Shown here piece by piece: positions 46,265 through 54,591 of a stretch of DNA of 64,000 nucleotides (the stretch's first letter is position 1; each line of letters opens with the position of its first letter). The stretch comes from Alistipes sp. dk3624 (GTDB taxonomy: Bacteria > Bacteroidota > Bacteroidia > Bacteroidales > Rikenellaceae). The stretch spans positions 558,001-622,000 of the forward strand of contig NZ_CP045651.1 in NCBI RefSeq assembly GCF_009557455.1. Direction: 5' to 3'. A program made the position numbers and the translations under genes. The notes beneath the pieces were generated by a model. That model made no database searches. It saw only the letters and a list, made by a program, of their open reading frames with translations, and was not told where the DNA came from.

Positions 46265-46680
46265 TCGGATTTTAAATGGTTAATAATAATTTGCACCTGT
46301 ATCTTGTCGATATTCGTGTCGCCGGGCAATTTTCCTGCCAGATAGCGATAAATCAGCCGTGTAAGCTCCGGATCGTCGTAGTCCGCAATCTTCTGTCCGT
46401 CGAACAGGTGATGGTGATTCCCGACCGTTATGTCGAAATAATGTTTCCCATCGGCGGGATTGCCGACCGAAGAGAGCACCTTCGCCCTACAAAACGAATC
46501 CAGAATCCGGTAAATAGTCGACACCGTGATATCCGGATTGCGTTCGCGCACTTTCTCGATAACCGTATCGACGGAAGCATGCCGCAGCTCCTGCATCACC
46601 TCGTAAACCATCCTGCGCTGCGGGGTGACTTTCAGTCCCGCAGTCTTGATTGCCTGAGTTATACCCGTTTTTCGTTCCAT
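46261..46680 (-). CDS. perR: Fur-family peroxide-type regulator (PerR-like)
   Basis: 139 residues from the ATG at 46680, chosen because it gives [20 protein letters not shown], the normal Fur start; a much longer upstream frame is GC-skewed and not protein-like. Winged helix: [20 protein letters not shown] and [11 protein letters not shown]-type recognition segment (VSTIYRIL). Metal site: [14 protein letters not shown]. The structural CxxC zinc pairs of most PerR proteins are missing, a known variation in some members. The AT-rich region before it (46690-46735) could hold its own operator. Confidence 0.85.
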   Translation of the reverse strand: MERKTGITQAIKTAGLKVTPQRRMVYEVMQELRHASVDTVIEKVRERNPDITVSTIYRILDSFCRAKVLSSVGNPADGKHYFDITVGNHHHLFDGQKIADYDDPELTRLIYRYLAGKLPGDTNIDKIQVQIIINHLKSE

Positions 46681-46742
46681 ATCTATCGCAATATAAATAT
46701 AAAAATTATCAGTTGCAAAAAAATTGCATCTAAAAACAGATC

Positions 46743-46892
46743 GACAACGCCTGCAAATATTCGCAGGACGAAGTACGGGCGAGGCTTTTCCGGGAGAACG
46801 GGGCGATCGTCCTGCCCGAAGGACTCGAAAGAACTTACCGCCACGGCGACCGGACCCTGACGCTTCGCAGCGGACGGAACGAAATCCGCTGA
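46743..46892 (+). pseudogene. C-terminal fragment of an unidentified protein
   Basis: An open frame without start reads protein-like sequence: KYSQDEVRARLFRENGAIVL and RTLTLRSGRNEIR before a stop at 46890. The form (a final beta-strand and LxxGxNEIR end) resembles the C-terminal end of a carbohydrate-active enzyme, but the fragment is too short for a family. Confidence 0.4.
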
Positions 46893-46953
46893 CCGTCCGG
46901 TCGCACGGGCACAGACGCGCCGTACGGCCGGATTTCAGACGACCGAAACGCAG

Positions 46954-46996
46954 GAAGCCCTGCGGCCGCAACGGGAATTGCGGCCGCAGGGTCTTC
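46954..46996. terminator. GC-rich hairpin terminator
   Basis: CCCTGCGGCCGCAA (46958-46971) pairs with TTGCGGCCGCAGGG (46978-46991), followed on the plus strand by TCTTCTTTT. It lies just downstream of the next, leftward gene and may end transcripts from both sides. Confidence 0.65.
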
Positions 46997-47014
46997 TTTT
47001 GCGCGCTCCCGGCG

Positions 47015-47611
47015 CTAAACGAACTCCTCCTTTTTGAATACGAAACGCACGACGGGGCTCGTCCCCATGTCCGACCAGTCGAGGAACTCCAGTTCGACCG
47101 GGGTCAGCTTATCGACCAGCACCGGGCGGCCTTCGTGCAACAGCCACCCGCGCGGTCGGTCGAACGCGTAGGGAACCGTAGCGACTTTCAGATACGATTC
47201 GTAACGGTCCAGCAGACCGTCCGGGCCGAAAACCCACACGACGACGCCCGGTTCGAAAATCTCGCCCGGAAGCCACGCGCCCGGACGGCGGCCGTCGCTC
47301 CAGTAGTGCTCGGTACGAAGCAATGCCCAGCGCCCCGACAGCGATACCTCCGCCTGCGGGTGCGCTTCCTCGCGCGTGGCCGGGTGAGGGCCCAGCCCCG
47401 TGCGAAGCCATTCGACGCTGTACGCCGGGAAAGCGTAGTGAATCCGCGCGGCCAGTTCGGGACAGATTCCCGTCGCGGGGTCTTTCGCGGCTTCGATCAT
47501 GTGCGGCCGTTCCAGACCGATGCGGCGGGCCAGCTCGTTCACGCACAACGTTTCGTTTTTAAGTATCGTGACGATGCGATCCCACGAAGGGGATTGAATG
47601 ATTTTTTTCAT
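47015..47611 (-). CDS. HTH-type protein, Bacteroidales hypothetical
   Basis: 198 residues. The N-terminal 60 residues look like a helix-turn-helix (SPSWDRIVTILKNETLCVNE, LARRIGLERPHMIEAAKDPA). The middle AFPAYSVEWLRTGLGP resembles the linker seen in Bacteroidales LexA/XRE-like regulators. The C-terminal 120 residues form a beta-rich domain (GRPVLVDKLTPVELEFLDWS) reminiscent of the S24 peptidase fold of phage repressors, but with no clear Ser/Lys dyad. A repressor role is inferred. Confidence 0.65.
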   Translation of the reverse strand: MKKIIQSPSWDRIVTILKNETLCVNELARRIGLERPHMIEAAKDPATGICPELAARIHYAFPAYSVEWLRTGLGPHPATREEAHPQAEVSLSGRWALLRTEHYWSDGRRPGAWLPGEIFEPGVVVWVFGPDGLLDRYESYLKVATVPYAFDRPRGWLLHEGRPVLVDKLTPVELEFLDWSDMGTSPVVRFVFKKEEFV

Positions 47612-47681
47612 AAGGCGAATAGTTAAAAAAACGGATCGTTACTGCGCCCGATGAAATCCGAAGCTGTTCGGAAAAAGGCAT

Positions 47682-47997
47682 AAAAAGAGGGCGCATTTGC
47701 AGCCCCTAACAGCAGGTCTTGGGAACCTTAATCTGGAAGCTGTCCTGCGCCCTTGTCTGCCCTACCCGTTAAGGGCAGGACATAACAAGGACTGACAACT
47801 GTTATACCCAGATTAAACAACCTCCGAAAAGGCTCCCAAGTTCACTGTCAGGTATAAAGGTTGTTTGCCTTTATAGTATGTCCTTCGGCTATGCCGAATC
47901 GTCGTAGTTCCTTAAAGTTTGCATAGTAATTGCTTTTTAGGTTCGTTCCCGGACGGCACGAGCCGCCCCCTGTACAACGAATCCGCTTTAAGAAACC
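47682..47997 (-). ncRNA. Structured RNA element, copy 1
   Basis: Read on the minus strand, this region starts just after a promoter box (48004-48011) and ends at CGCCCTCTTTTT. In between lie nested complementary blocks: ACTTGGGA/TCCCAAG, AATCTGG/CCAGATT, a GCCCTTAACGGGTAGGGC hairpin and AACAACCT/AGGTTGTT. The same blocks with compensating base changes occur in copy 2, which supports a real RNA fold. I cannot name the family; 6S RNA and the Bacteroidales-1 or Bacteroides-2 motifs are candidates to compare. No open frame fits. Confidence 0.65.
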
Positions 47998-48003
47998 GTA
48001 AAA

Positions 48004-48011
48004 CAAAGATA
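48004..48011 (-). promoter_or_regulatory. -7 box TATCTTTG of RNA copy 1
   Basis: Exact TAnnTTTG match on the minus strand immediately upstream of RNA copy 1. It is the main evidence for the strand of the element. Confidence 0.6.
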
Positions 48012-48076
48012 CGAATAAAAATCAATTAACCGCGCCGGGTATGTATTTCTGGAAATTTCTTGCTAATTTTGTGAGT

Positions 48077-48970
48077 ATGAAGAACTCGATCGACTTCCTG
48101 CCCGAACGCAAACAACGCGATTTGCACGAACTCGTCCGCCTGATCCGCGACGAAGTGAAGGACGTTGTGATGGTTATTCTTTACGGCAGCTATGCCCGGA
48201 ACACCTACGTCGAGTGCGACGAACGCCGCGACTTCGGCGTGAGAACGTTTTACATCAGCGACTACGACCTGTTGGTAGTCACGAAAAAGCGGCTGGGAGT
48301 CAGGGAGTCCACCGCGACCGCCCGTATCGGCAACCGCTTTCTGGAAGGCAAGGATGCGGAGTTTCACACGCATCCGCAATTCATCAACGAAAGTATTTCC
48401 AAACTGAATAACGCACTTTCCGAGGGACGTTATTTCTACGTCGATATTCTGGCGCAGGGTATCGTACTCTACGATTCGGGGGAATACCAATTAGCTACGC
48501 CGCGCGATCTGAATTATCCGGAGATCAGAAAAATGGCGCAAAAATACTATAATAACAGATTTATCGAGGCATCGCGTTTTTTCGAAACGGCTAAATTCAA
48601 CTATTTAAAAGAGTGGTACGTTATCGCTTCATTCCAACTTCATCAAGCAACCGAAAATTTTATAAAAACGATCCCGTTGGTCTACATTCTCTACGGGCAC
48701 AAAGAACACGACCTCGAACTTCTGATAGAAAAATGCAAGCCTTACACGCTGGAGTTGTCGAAGGTCTTTCCGCGTGACACCCCGGAAGAAGAACGGCTGT
48801 TCAGACTGCTGCAACGCGCCTACGTCGAAGCCCGGTATAACGACGATTTCGTCGTCACGAAAGAAGACATCGACGCCCTTATGCCTAAAGTCGAACGCCT
48901 GCGTGACATCACCGAAAAAATCTGCTGCGACCGCATTGCCGAATACAACCGCCTGAGCCGCCAACCGTAA
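48077..48970 (+). CDS. MNT-HEPN fusion protein (nucleotidyltransferase plus HEPN domain)
   Basis: 297 residues from the ATG at 48077 (MKNSIDFLPERKQRD); an upstream ATG at 48041 is hydrophobic and less likely. Residues about 15-125 are a minimal nucleotidyltransferase: ILYGSYARN with the GS motif and YISDYDLLVV with the DxD metal site. Residues about 150-260 are HEPN-like (YVIASFQLHQATENFIKTIP; YGHKEHDLELLIEK). In separate form MNT and HEPN make toxin-antitoxin pairs in which MNT AMPylates HEPN. The canonical Rx4-6H RNase motif is not obvious. It is flanked on both sides by RNA copies 1 and 2. Confidence 0.85.
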   Translation: MKNSIDFLPERKQRDLHELVRLIRDEVKDVVMVILYGSYARNTYVECDERRDFGVRTFYISDYDLLVVTKKRLGVRESTATARIGNRFLEGKDAEFHTHPQFINESISKLNNALSEGRYFYVDILAQGIVLYDSGEYQLATPRDLNYPEIRKMAQKYYNNRFIEASRFFETAKFNYLKEWYVIASFQLHQATENFIKTIPLVYILYGHKEHDLELLIEKCKPYTLELSKVFPRDTPEEERLFRLLQRAYVEARYNDDFVVTKEDIDALMPKVERLRDITEKICCDRIAEYNRLSRQP

Positions 48971-49073
48971 AATCATTGCAACGTTGCATTCGTTCTTTCA
49001 ATACGAAGAAACAATGACGTTACGACATATTCTCAGACCAAACCTTGAATATTGATTCAGGCAAACTTTCAAC

Positions 49074-49323
49074 AAAAGAGGGCGCAGGGACTTATATTCT
49101 CTAACTGTAGGTCTTAGGAAACCTTAAATCGGAAAATTGCCCTACGCCCAAGTTAGCCTTGACACAAACGGTCAAGGCGTAACATGGACTGGCAACTTTT
49201 ATACCCGATTTAAACAACCTCATTACAGAGGCTTCCTAAGTTTACAGTTAGGCATAAAGAGTTGTTTACCCTTTATAATTTGCAGTTTTACTGCAAATTT
49301 ATCGTCTATGTCGTATTACAATG
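49074..49323 (-). ncRNA. Structured RNA element, copy 2
   Basis: Full-length relative of copy 1 with the same block order on the minus strand: ACTTAGGA/TCCTAAG, AAATCGG/CCGATTT, CTAACTGTA/TACAGTTAG, AACAAC/GTTGTT and a GCCTTGAC/GTCAAGGC hairpin. It ends in CGCCCTCTTTT. Paired positions change together relative to copy 1. Upstream, TATCTTTG boxes at 49330-49337 and 49386-49393 point the same way. An extra hairpin (TTTGCAGT/ACTGCAAA) lies near its 5' end. Confidence 0.65.
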
Positions 49324-49329
49324 TTTCCA

Positions 49330-49337
49330 CAAAGATA
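49330..49337 (-). promoter_or_regulatory. -7 box TATCTTTG of RNA copy 2
   Basis: Exact match on the minus strand next to the 5' end of copy 2; a second identical box lies 56 bases further upstream (49386-49393). Confidence 0.55.
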
Positions 49338-49463
49338 ACATAACTTTTTTATTTGATGTTGGTTAAAATGATTCCTTATTGAAAACAAAGATACAATATA
49401 TTTTCCAACAATTACAGTACTGTCGTTATTAAAACACTCATTTTCTCCGGTTCTTTGTTAAAT

Positions 49464-49703
49464 ATGGGACGGGAAAGATATGATTACGAATTGTTGAAAT
49501 GGACCGCCGATAGGCTAAAAGCACTACGGGAAGAGCGAGGTTTGTCCCAAGAAACAGTTTATTTTCATACCAATATTAATATCGGCAGAATAGAAATCGG
49601 CAAATCCAATATTTCATTGACATCATTGTCTATTTTGTGTAAATACTTCGGCATCTCCATTGAAGATTTTTTCAAAGGAATTTCGACAGAACAAGCAGGA
49701 TAA
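49464..49703 (+). CDS. XRE-family HTH regulator
   Basis: 79 residues with a single helix-turn-helix of the lambda-repressor type: TADRLKALREERGLSQETVY, then NINIGRIEIGKSNISLTSLS and KYFGISIEDFF. The start is taken at the ATG at 49464; a TTG three codons earlier is possible. The gene is AT-rich compared with flanking core genes. It lies just beyond RNA copy 2 and 300 bases before copy 3 and may regulate this small island. Confidence 0.8.
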   Translation: MGRERYDYELLKWTADRLKALREERGLSQETVYFHTNINIGRIEIGKSNISLTSLSILCKYFGISIEDFFKGISTEQAG

Positions 49704-49733
49704 CCGCAAAGTAATAGATAGATACATACGCAT

Positions 49734-49841
49734 ATGTCGCGTATCGAAACAAGAAAAGTCAATTTTACAATTAGAACTTTATATAAAATTTCTATTGCAC
49801 TCAATGTAAAATTAAAAGATATTATCGACATTGACGAATAA
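49734..49841 (+). pseudogene. Truncated XRE-type HTH protein
   Basis: 35 codons from ATG 49734 read SRIETRKVNFTIRTLYKISI followed by ALNVKLKDI, the second half of an XRE helix-turn-helix. The first helices are missing, so it is a remnant of a second regulator of the same kind as the preceding gene. Confidence 0.6.
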
Positions 49842-49897
49842 TGATTTTATAAACACATTTTCAGCAACTTACCAGACACTACAATCGGGAAAAGCAT

Positions 49898-50015
49898 AAA
49901 AGAAGGCGCATTTGCAGCTTCTAACAGTGAGGTATTGGGATACCCTGAATCGAAAGCTGTCCTGCGCCCTTGCCGGCCCCGACGCGCCGAATTGCCGACG
50001 ACCGGGCCGGCAAGC
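49898..50015 (-). ncRNA. Structured RNA element, copy 3 (truncated)
   Basis: The minus strand ends as in copy 1, and the last ~90 bases are clearly alike (plus strand GCGCATTTGCAGC at 49906 and AAGCTGTCCTGCGCCCTTG at 49954). A GC-rich hairpin (CTTGCCGGCCCC/GGGCCGGCAAG) replaces the inner stem. The 5' half of the RNA is absent; the space is taken by the upstream region of the permease gene. Confidence 0.55.
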
Positions 50016-50096
50016 AGACGCAATGCGGCGAAACGCTCCCCTTTTGGCACGAAAACTGAAAGATTCGAAAAACGTATTTTCGAATTTCCCGACACG

Positions 50097-51557
50097 ATGG
50101 CTAAAAGCAAAAACATTACGACCATGCAACTCGCGCTGATGACGGCCGCCGCCGTAATCAGCCTGCGGGGACTGCCGATGATGGCGCAGGAAGAACTTAC
50201 GATGTTCTTCTACATTTTTTTCGCTACGTTCCTGTTCCTTATCCCCGCCGCGCTGGTCGGGGCCGAGCTGGGCAGCGCCTTCGCCTCCCGGGGCGGCGGC
50301 GTCTATTCGTGGGTCAAAGAGGCTTTCAATCCGCACATGGGGTTCACGGCGATCTTCCTCCAATGGATTCAGAACGTGGTATGGTATCCCACCGTGCTGG
50401 GATTCGCCGCGGCGTCGATCGCCTACATGATCGGGATGCCCGCCCTCGCGCAGAACGGCGTTTTCGTCGGACTGTTTTCGATCGTCATGTATTGGGCGGC
50501 CACGTGGGTGACCCTGAGGGGCACGGCGACCGCTTCCGGCTTGACGAGCAAGGGATTCCTGATCGGGACGGTGCTTCCGGGCGTGGTGATCGTGGCGATG
50601 GCGCTGGCGTGGATCGCCGGCGGTAATGAAATCGCGTTCGAACACATCCCGGCGAGCGTTTCGCAGGTCGTAAGCGCCGACGCGACGCAGCACGCGCACC
50701 CCCGCCTTTTCCCGCACATCACGGGCATGAGCGACATCGCGTTCCTGGCGGGTATCCTGCTGCTTTTCGCCGGCGTCGAAGTGCACGCGGTGCACGCTCC
50801 CGAACTCAAAGAGCCGCAGAAACAGTTTCCGAAAGCCATGTTCCTGGCCGCGCTGATCTCCTTCGGGCTTTTCACGCTCGGCTCGCTGGCCGTAGCCGTC
50901 ATTACGCCGTACGACCAGATCAACCTCCAATCGGGACTGTTCACGACGTTCGACATCGTATTCAAGCACTACCGCATCGGCTGGCTCACGAACGTCATGA
51001 GCCTGCTGATCGCTTTCGGCGTCCTGGCGGGCGTGATGTCGTGGATATCGGGACCCAGCCGGGGCCTGCTCTGGACGGCCAAAGAGGGCCAATTGCCCGA
51101 ATTTATGAAAAAGACCAACAAGAACGGCGTCCAGGTCAACATCCTGGTGATCCAAGGCTGTATCGTCTCGGTGCTCTCGTCGCTGTACATCGTGATGAAA
51201 GACGTAAGCGTCGCCTTTTTCCTACTGAGCGCCCTCACCATCGGGCTCTACCTGATTATGTACATGATGATGTACGCCGCAGGCATCCGCCTGCGCTATA
51301 CGCAGCCCGACCTGCCCCGCAGCTACCGCGTGCCGGGAGGCAACGCCGGGATGTGGTGCATCGGCGGCGGCGGATTCCTCGCCGTGCTGTTCGCATTCAC
51401 CGTAACGTTCTTCCCGCCGTCTCAGTTGCCGGTAGGCAGCCCGGCGCTCTATACGGGGCTGGTCGTCGCGGGCACGGTCGTATTCCTGGCCATCCCGATC
51501 GTCATCAGCGTCGCAATGGGCCGCCGGGCGCGGAAAAACCGGCAGCCGTCGAAATAA
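50097..51557 (+). CDS. APC-family amino acid permease, GadC-like antiporter
   Basis: 486 residues with twelve membrane helices. The start at 50097 is chosen because the helix-rich sequence begins there (MAKSKNITTMQLALMTAAAV); the longer upstream frame is the RNA copy 3 region. LRGLPMMAQEELTMFFYIFF and GAELGSAFASRGGGVYSWVK are typical of the glutamate:GABA antiporter branch. RYTQPDLPRSYRVPGGNAGM before the last helices fits too. It would exchange an amino acid for its decarboxylation product in acid resistance, but no decarboxylase is in the window. Confidence 0.87.
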   Translation: MAKSKNITTMQLALMTAAAVISLRGLPMMAQEELTMFFYIFFATFLFLIPAALVGAELGSAFASRGGGVYSWVKEAFNPHMGFTAIFLQWIQNVVWYPTVLGFAAASIAYMIGMPALAQNGVFVGLFSIVMYWAATWVTLRGTATASGLTSKGFLIGTVLPGVVIVAMALAWIAGGNEIAFEHIPASVSQVVSADATQHAHPRLFPHITGMSDIAFLAGILLLFAGVEVHAVHAPELKEPQKQFPKAMFLAALISFGLFTLGSLAVAVITPYDQINLQSGLFTTFDIVFKHYRIGWLTNVMSLLIAFGVLAGVMSWISGPSRGLLWTAKEGQLPEFMKKTNKNGVQVNILVIQGCIVSVLSSLYIVMKDVSVAFFLLSALTIGLYLIMYMMMYAAGIRLRYTQPDLPRSYRVPGGNAGMWCIGGGGFLAVLFAFTVTFFPPSQLPVGSPALYTGLVVAGTVVFLAIPIVISVAMGRRARKNRQPSK

Positions 51558-51586
51558 AAAATTCCGGAAACGCTTTCCGGACAGTC

Positions 51587-51624
51587 GTTCCCCCTTCCGA
51601 CGCATCGCTGCCGGAAGGGGGAAC
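51587..51624. terminator. Strong hairpin terminator after the permease
   Basis: GTTCCCCCTTCCG (51587-51599) pairs perfectly with CGGAAGGGGGAAC (51612-51624). Confidence 0.65.
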
Positions 51625-51849
51625 CGTCATTCCGGACAAGCCGGAAAGGTGCGGACAGGCCGCGCCGCAAACGGCGGTTTCGCTCCCCTGGCTTACCCGC
51701 TCCTCGCTTCCCCGCGTCATGGACGATCCGAATTTACAGCACCAAGGACACCCCGCCCCGTTTATAAAAAAACGAAACGATCTTGCTTTTCATTAAAATG
51801 ATTTTTATATTTAGAATGGATTCATTTTAATAACCTGAAAACAAGTTCA

Positions 51850-52665
51850 ATGAACAAAATTATCTACGCAACGGTTTTATCGTGTTTTATCGCGTCATTC
51901 GGTTTTTCGCAACAAAGTACGAAGTATCGGAAAATAATCGAGAACAACAGCCGGGACGACTGTACACAGACCGACGACGAAAATACGATTCCGCACGGAT
52001 CTTATAATTTCGACAGTAAAACGGACATCGAGATGCTTTTTTTCGGAGACATCAATGCCAGGATCGAATATTTTCTGTCTCCTTCATTCGAAAGTCCGGA
52101 CGGATTGCGAATTTTAAAGGATTCAACAAACAATGCGTATTTGCTGGAGGTAAAACGTATCGCGAACTGGAAAGAAGTAGAAAATCGACTGTCTGAAAAA
52201 TATCCTTCGATAGGCATTCCGGGCGAGATATATTTCTCAACACCGGAAAACATACGAAAGTTAACCCGAGAGCATAACAACGCCATGTATCGCAAAAGAG
52301 AGAAAGAAAGGCTGAAACTCTATGCGGTCGAAACACAAACGTTTCCGATAAGTCATCGATTCGCAGAAGCGTTGTATGCCGGGTTGGTTACGTCGATAGA
52401 AGGCTTTGCTATGAAAGGAAGACCGGCAATGACAGGCGACGGTTACAGTGTGACTTTCCGCTGCGTCGTCGATGACGATGTTTGGACATTGACTATCCAA
52501 AATCCTCGGGTGGAAAACATACTCGAACTGTCCGATCTGTGCAAACGAATCATCGAAGACGCGGAAGCGGGCCGATTCGACGAATCGAAGTATATCAATG
52601 GGATGGATTGGACATGCGCATTTATCATGACGGAGCTTTTCGCCAATTTGACAAATATGGATTAG
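51850..52665 (+). CDS. Array family A protein 1 (secreted, function unknown)
   Basis: 271 residues. Signal peptide with a QQ-type end (ATVLSCFIASFGFSQQ). The family-A landmarks are present: FFGDINARIEYFLSPSF, LEVKRIANWKEVENRL, EKERLKLYAVETQTFPIS, FRCVVDDDVWTLT, and ELSDLCKRIIEDAEAGRFDE followed by SKYI. It is the only copy whose tail after SKYI differs (NGMDWTCAFIMTELF). A TATATTTA box at 51806 may be its promoter. It forms an operon with A2, 43 bases downstream. I do not recognise the family. Confidence 0.75.
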   Translation: MNKIIYATVLSCFIASFGFSQQSTKYRKIIENNSRDDCTQTDDENTIPHGSYNFDSKTDIEMLFFGDINARIEYFLSPSFESPDGLRILKDSTNNAYLLEVKRIANWKEVENRLSEKYPSIGIPGEIYFSTPENIRKLTREHNNAMYRKREKERLKLYAVETQTFPISHRFAEALYAGLVTSIEGFAMKGRPAMTGDGYSVTFRCVVDDDVWTLTIQNPRVENILELSDLCKRIIEDAEAGRFDESKYINGMDWTCAFIMTELFANLTNMD

Positions 52666-52708
52666 TTTATGATTAGTTTTCTGTTTATTGATTTATAAAA
52701 TGGGGATC

Positions 52709-53539
52709 ATGAAAAAAACCGCTTTCACCGTATCGCTATGTTTTATTGTATTGTTTGCTTCCGCTCAACATTTCAGAAAAATAATTGAGAACAAATACAG
52801 CATCAGAAGAACCCTGTTCAAAATCGACACGACCCGGCAGCACGATGCCTCTGTACTACACGCTACCTCTGTAGAAGGTGTGGATAATATTGAAAGTAAA
52901 AGCCCACTCGAAAAGGTTCTTTTCGGAAACACCAATGCTAAAGTCGAATTTGTCGTCGAACCTTCTTTCGAAGGCGCATACGGCATTCGCGTCATAAAAG
53001 ATTCGTCCGAAACGTCATCCTCACTCGAGGTGAAACGTATTATAAACTGGAAAGAGGTTGAAAAGCAAATGCAGAAAGCATTCCCCGTAAAAGGGTATAC
53101 AATCCAAGAACTGAACGCCAAGATTGCCGAAAGAGAAAAAATGTCGGAAGAAGAAAGGGAATTATCAATACTGAAAAGCAGAATCCGTAATGAAAAACGG
53201 GAAAAAGAGTCTTTGAAACGCTACCAGGTACAGACTTTCATTATTCCGATTTCAGATTTATTTGCGGAAAAACTATACGCAAAGTTTGTTTCATTCATCG
53301 ACGATTTCAAAGCGAAAGAATTGGAACCGAACTTGTTGATGGGAGACGGCGAGACGACGGTGTTCCGCTGTATCGTCGATCAGGAAATATGGACGCTATC
53401 GATCCCTTTCAAAACCGAAGAAAAAGCACGCGAACTGTCCGATCTGTGCAAACAAATCGTCGAAGACGCGGAAGCGGGCCGATTCGACGAGTCGAAGTAT
53501 ATCGGATCGTTGGAATACGGGCAAGAGGACTGCAACTAA
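52709..53539 (+). CDS. Array family A protein 2 (secreted, function unknown)
   Basis: 276 residues from ATG 52709, which begins the signal peptide (MKKTAFTVSLCFIVLFASA). It has FGNTNAKVEFVVEPSF, LEVKRIINWKEVEKQM, an extra charged helix (REKMSEEERELSILKSRI), FRCIVDQEIWTLS and ELSDLCKQIVEDAEAGRFDE. The tail SLEYGQEDCN matches the end of A3. A small hairpin with a T-run (ACGG...CCGTTTTTT, about 53580-53600) follows, so A1-A2 end here. Confidence 0.75.
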   Translation: MKKTAFTVSLCFIVLFASAQHFRKIIENKYSIRRTLFKIDTTRQHDASVLHATSVEGVDNIESKSPLEKVLFGNTNAKVEFVVEPSFEGAYGIRVIKDSSETSSSLEVKRIINWKEVEKQMQKAFPVKGYTIQELNAKIAEREKMSEEERELSILKSRIRNEKREKESLKRYQVQTFIIPISDLFAEKLYAKFVSFIDDFKAKELEPNLLMGDGETTVFRCIVDQEIWTLSIPFKTEEKARELSDLCKQIVEDAEAGRFDESKYIGSLEYGQEDCN

Positions 53540-53653
53540 GACAATATAAGGAGCTGCCAGGATCGCAGGCATATTGCAAAAGACGGAGCCCCCGTTTTTT
53601 CATTTAATGAAATAGCTAAGATTTCAATTTCAAGCCATAAAAAACAAGACGGC

Positions 53654-53684
53654 ATTGTTTTACGTTAAAGTTTCCTTATATTTG
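53654..53684 (+). promoter_or_regulatory. Promoter of B1-A3 (ATTG, 19 bases, TATATTTG)
   Basis: ATTG at 53654 and TATATTTG at 53677-53684 are spaced as in Bacteroidota promoters. The copy at 55482-55513 keeps both boxes with 20 bases between them. Confidence 0.7.
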
Positions 53685-53748
53685 AAATTATTCGATCATA
53701 ACGATTGCGATTTCGTATTTCATTAACTATTTCCTAAAACTTATCGTT

Positions 53749-54585
53749 ATGAAAAAACATTTACTCGTAAAGACAATGTTGTCCAGATCATTTGTCATCT
53801 TTTGTGCAGCCTGCATGGTTTTATCTCAAAGTTGTCAGAAACAAGATTATATCGAAGAGGAAGATTATTTGGATCCTGTCTTATTGAATTCGACGGAATT
53901 AGCTGAATTTGTTATTGCCGGTGTGGAATATCAACACACGATGAATACTTTGCAAGCAACAATTAGTAAAGTCAATTTTTCGGAAATGAAATTTATTGAA
54001 AAATCCAACGGCATCAAAGTAATGCAACTACCATTCATTCTTAATTTCAAGAATAAAAGCCAATTATTGAACAATAAAAAACAATCGTTACTGGCAAAAT
54101 ACCCTCAATTTGCATCTCTAACAAAAAAAGAAAAATATGAATATTTTCAAAACTGTTTCAAAAATTCAACATACGTAAATCGAAAACTTCTTGAATTGGG
54201 AATCAATATCAGTCAACCAACGACAAAAGGAAGTTGGACAGAAAGTTTTAATGATTCAGACGGATATATGTCTTATCTTGCAGATTGGATGGAAAATCCC
54301 GATTACAATGAGGCAATAATAATCGTATTTAAAGATGGTTCGGCAACCATAGTTCATGACGATTCTTTCACACCCACTCAATCCGTTATTCCTAGCCTGG
54401 GTTATACAGATGATTATTCCGCATACTATTACGACAACAAAGAAATTGATTTCGTCGCACATACCCACCAAAACAGCAGTACGCCTAGTAAAGATGATTT
54501 TAAAAATCCCAACAACGATTTACAAGGTCTGAAGCAGGCTATTTATTATAACGGTACATTTGGCGACTTTTTTTACTGTAAATAA
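53749..54585 (+). CDS. Array family B protein 1: lipoprotein with JAMM/JAB-like motif
   Basis: 278 residues. The signal sequence ends near a lipobox-like Cys (VLSQSC). A helical middle part (residues about 40-150) is followed by AIIIVFKDGSATIVHDD and EIDFVAHTHQNSSTPSKDDF. The His238-x-His240-x6-Ser247-x2-Asp250 pattern is like the metal site of JAMM/JAB isopeptidases (usually HxHx7SxxD, one residue longer). Glu near residue 190 (NEAIIIVF) could be the catalytic base. It ends AIYYNGTFGDFFY. The gene is AT-rich compared with core genes. The A3 gene follows after six bases. Confidence 0.72.
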   Translation: MKKHLLVKTMLSRSFVIFCAACMVLSQSCQKQDYIEEEDYLDPVLLNSTELAEFVIAGVEYQHTMNTLQATISKVNFSEMKFIEKSNGIKVMQLPFILNFKNKSQLLNNKKQSLLAKYPQFASLTKKEKYEYFQNCFKNSTYVNRKLLELGINISQPTTKGSWTESFNDSDGYMSYLADWMENPDYNEAIIIVFKDGSATIVHDDSFTPTQSVIPSLGYTDDYSAYYYDNKEIDFVAHTHQNSSTPSKDDFKNPNNDLQGLKQAIYYNGTFGDFFYCK

Positions 54586-54591
54586 AATTCC

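Noticed and set aside
46681-46971. Longer N-terminal extension of the Fur-family regulator
   Set aside because: The extension is Arg/Gly-rich and unlike Fur proteins; ATG 46680 gives the normal start.
47682-49323. Possibility that the repeated element is a CRISPR array, tmRNA, RNase P or SRP RNA
   Set aside because: No regular short repeats with spacers, no tRNA-like ends with tag frame, and none of the conserved RNase P or SRP core sequences are present.
47682-50015. Insertion sequence as explanation of the repeated element
   Set aside because: No transposase frame, no terminal inverted repeats and no target-site duplication at the copy ends.
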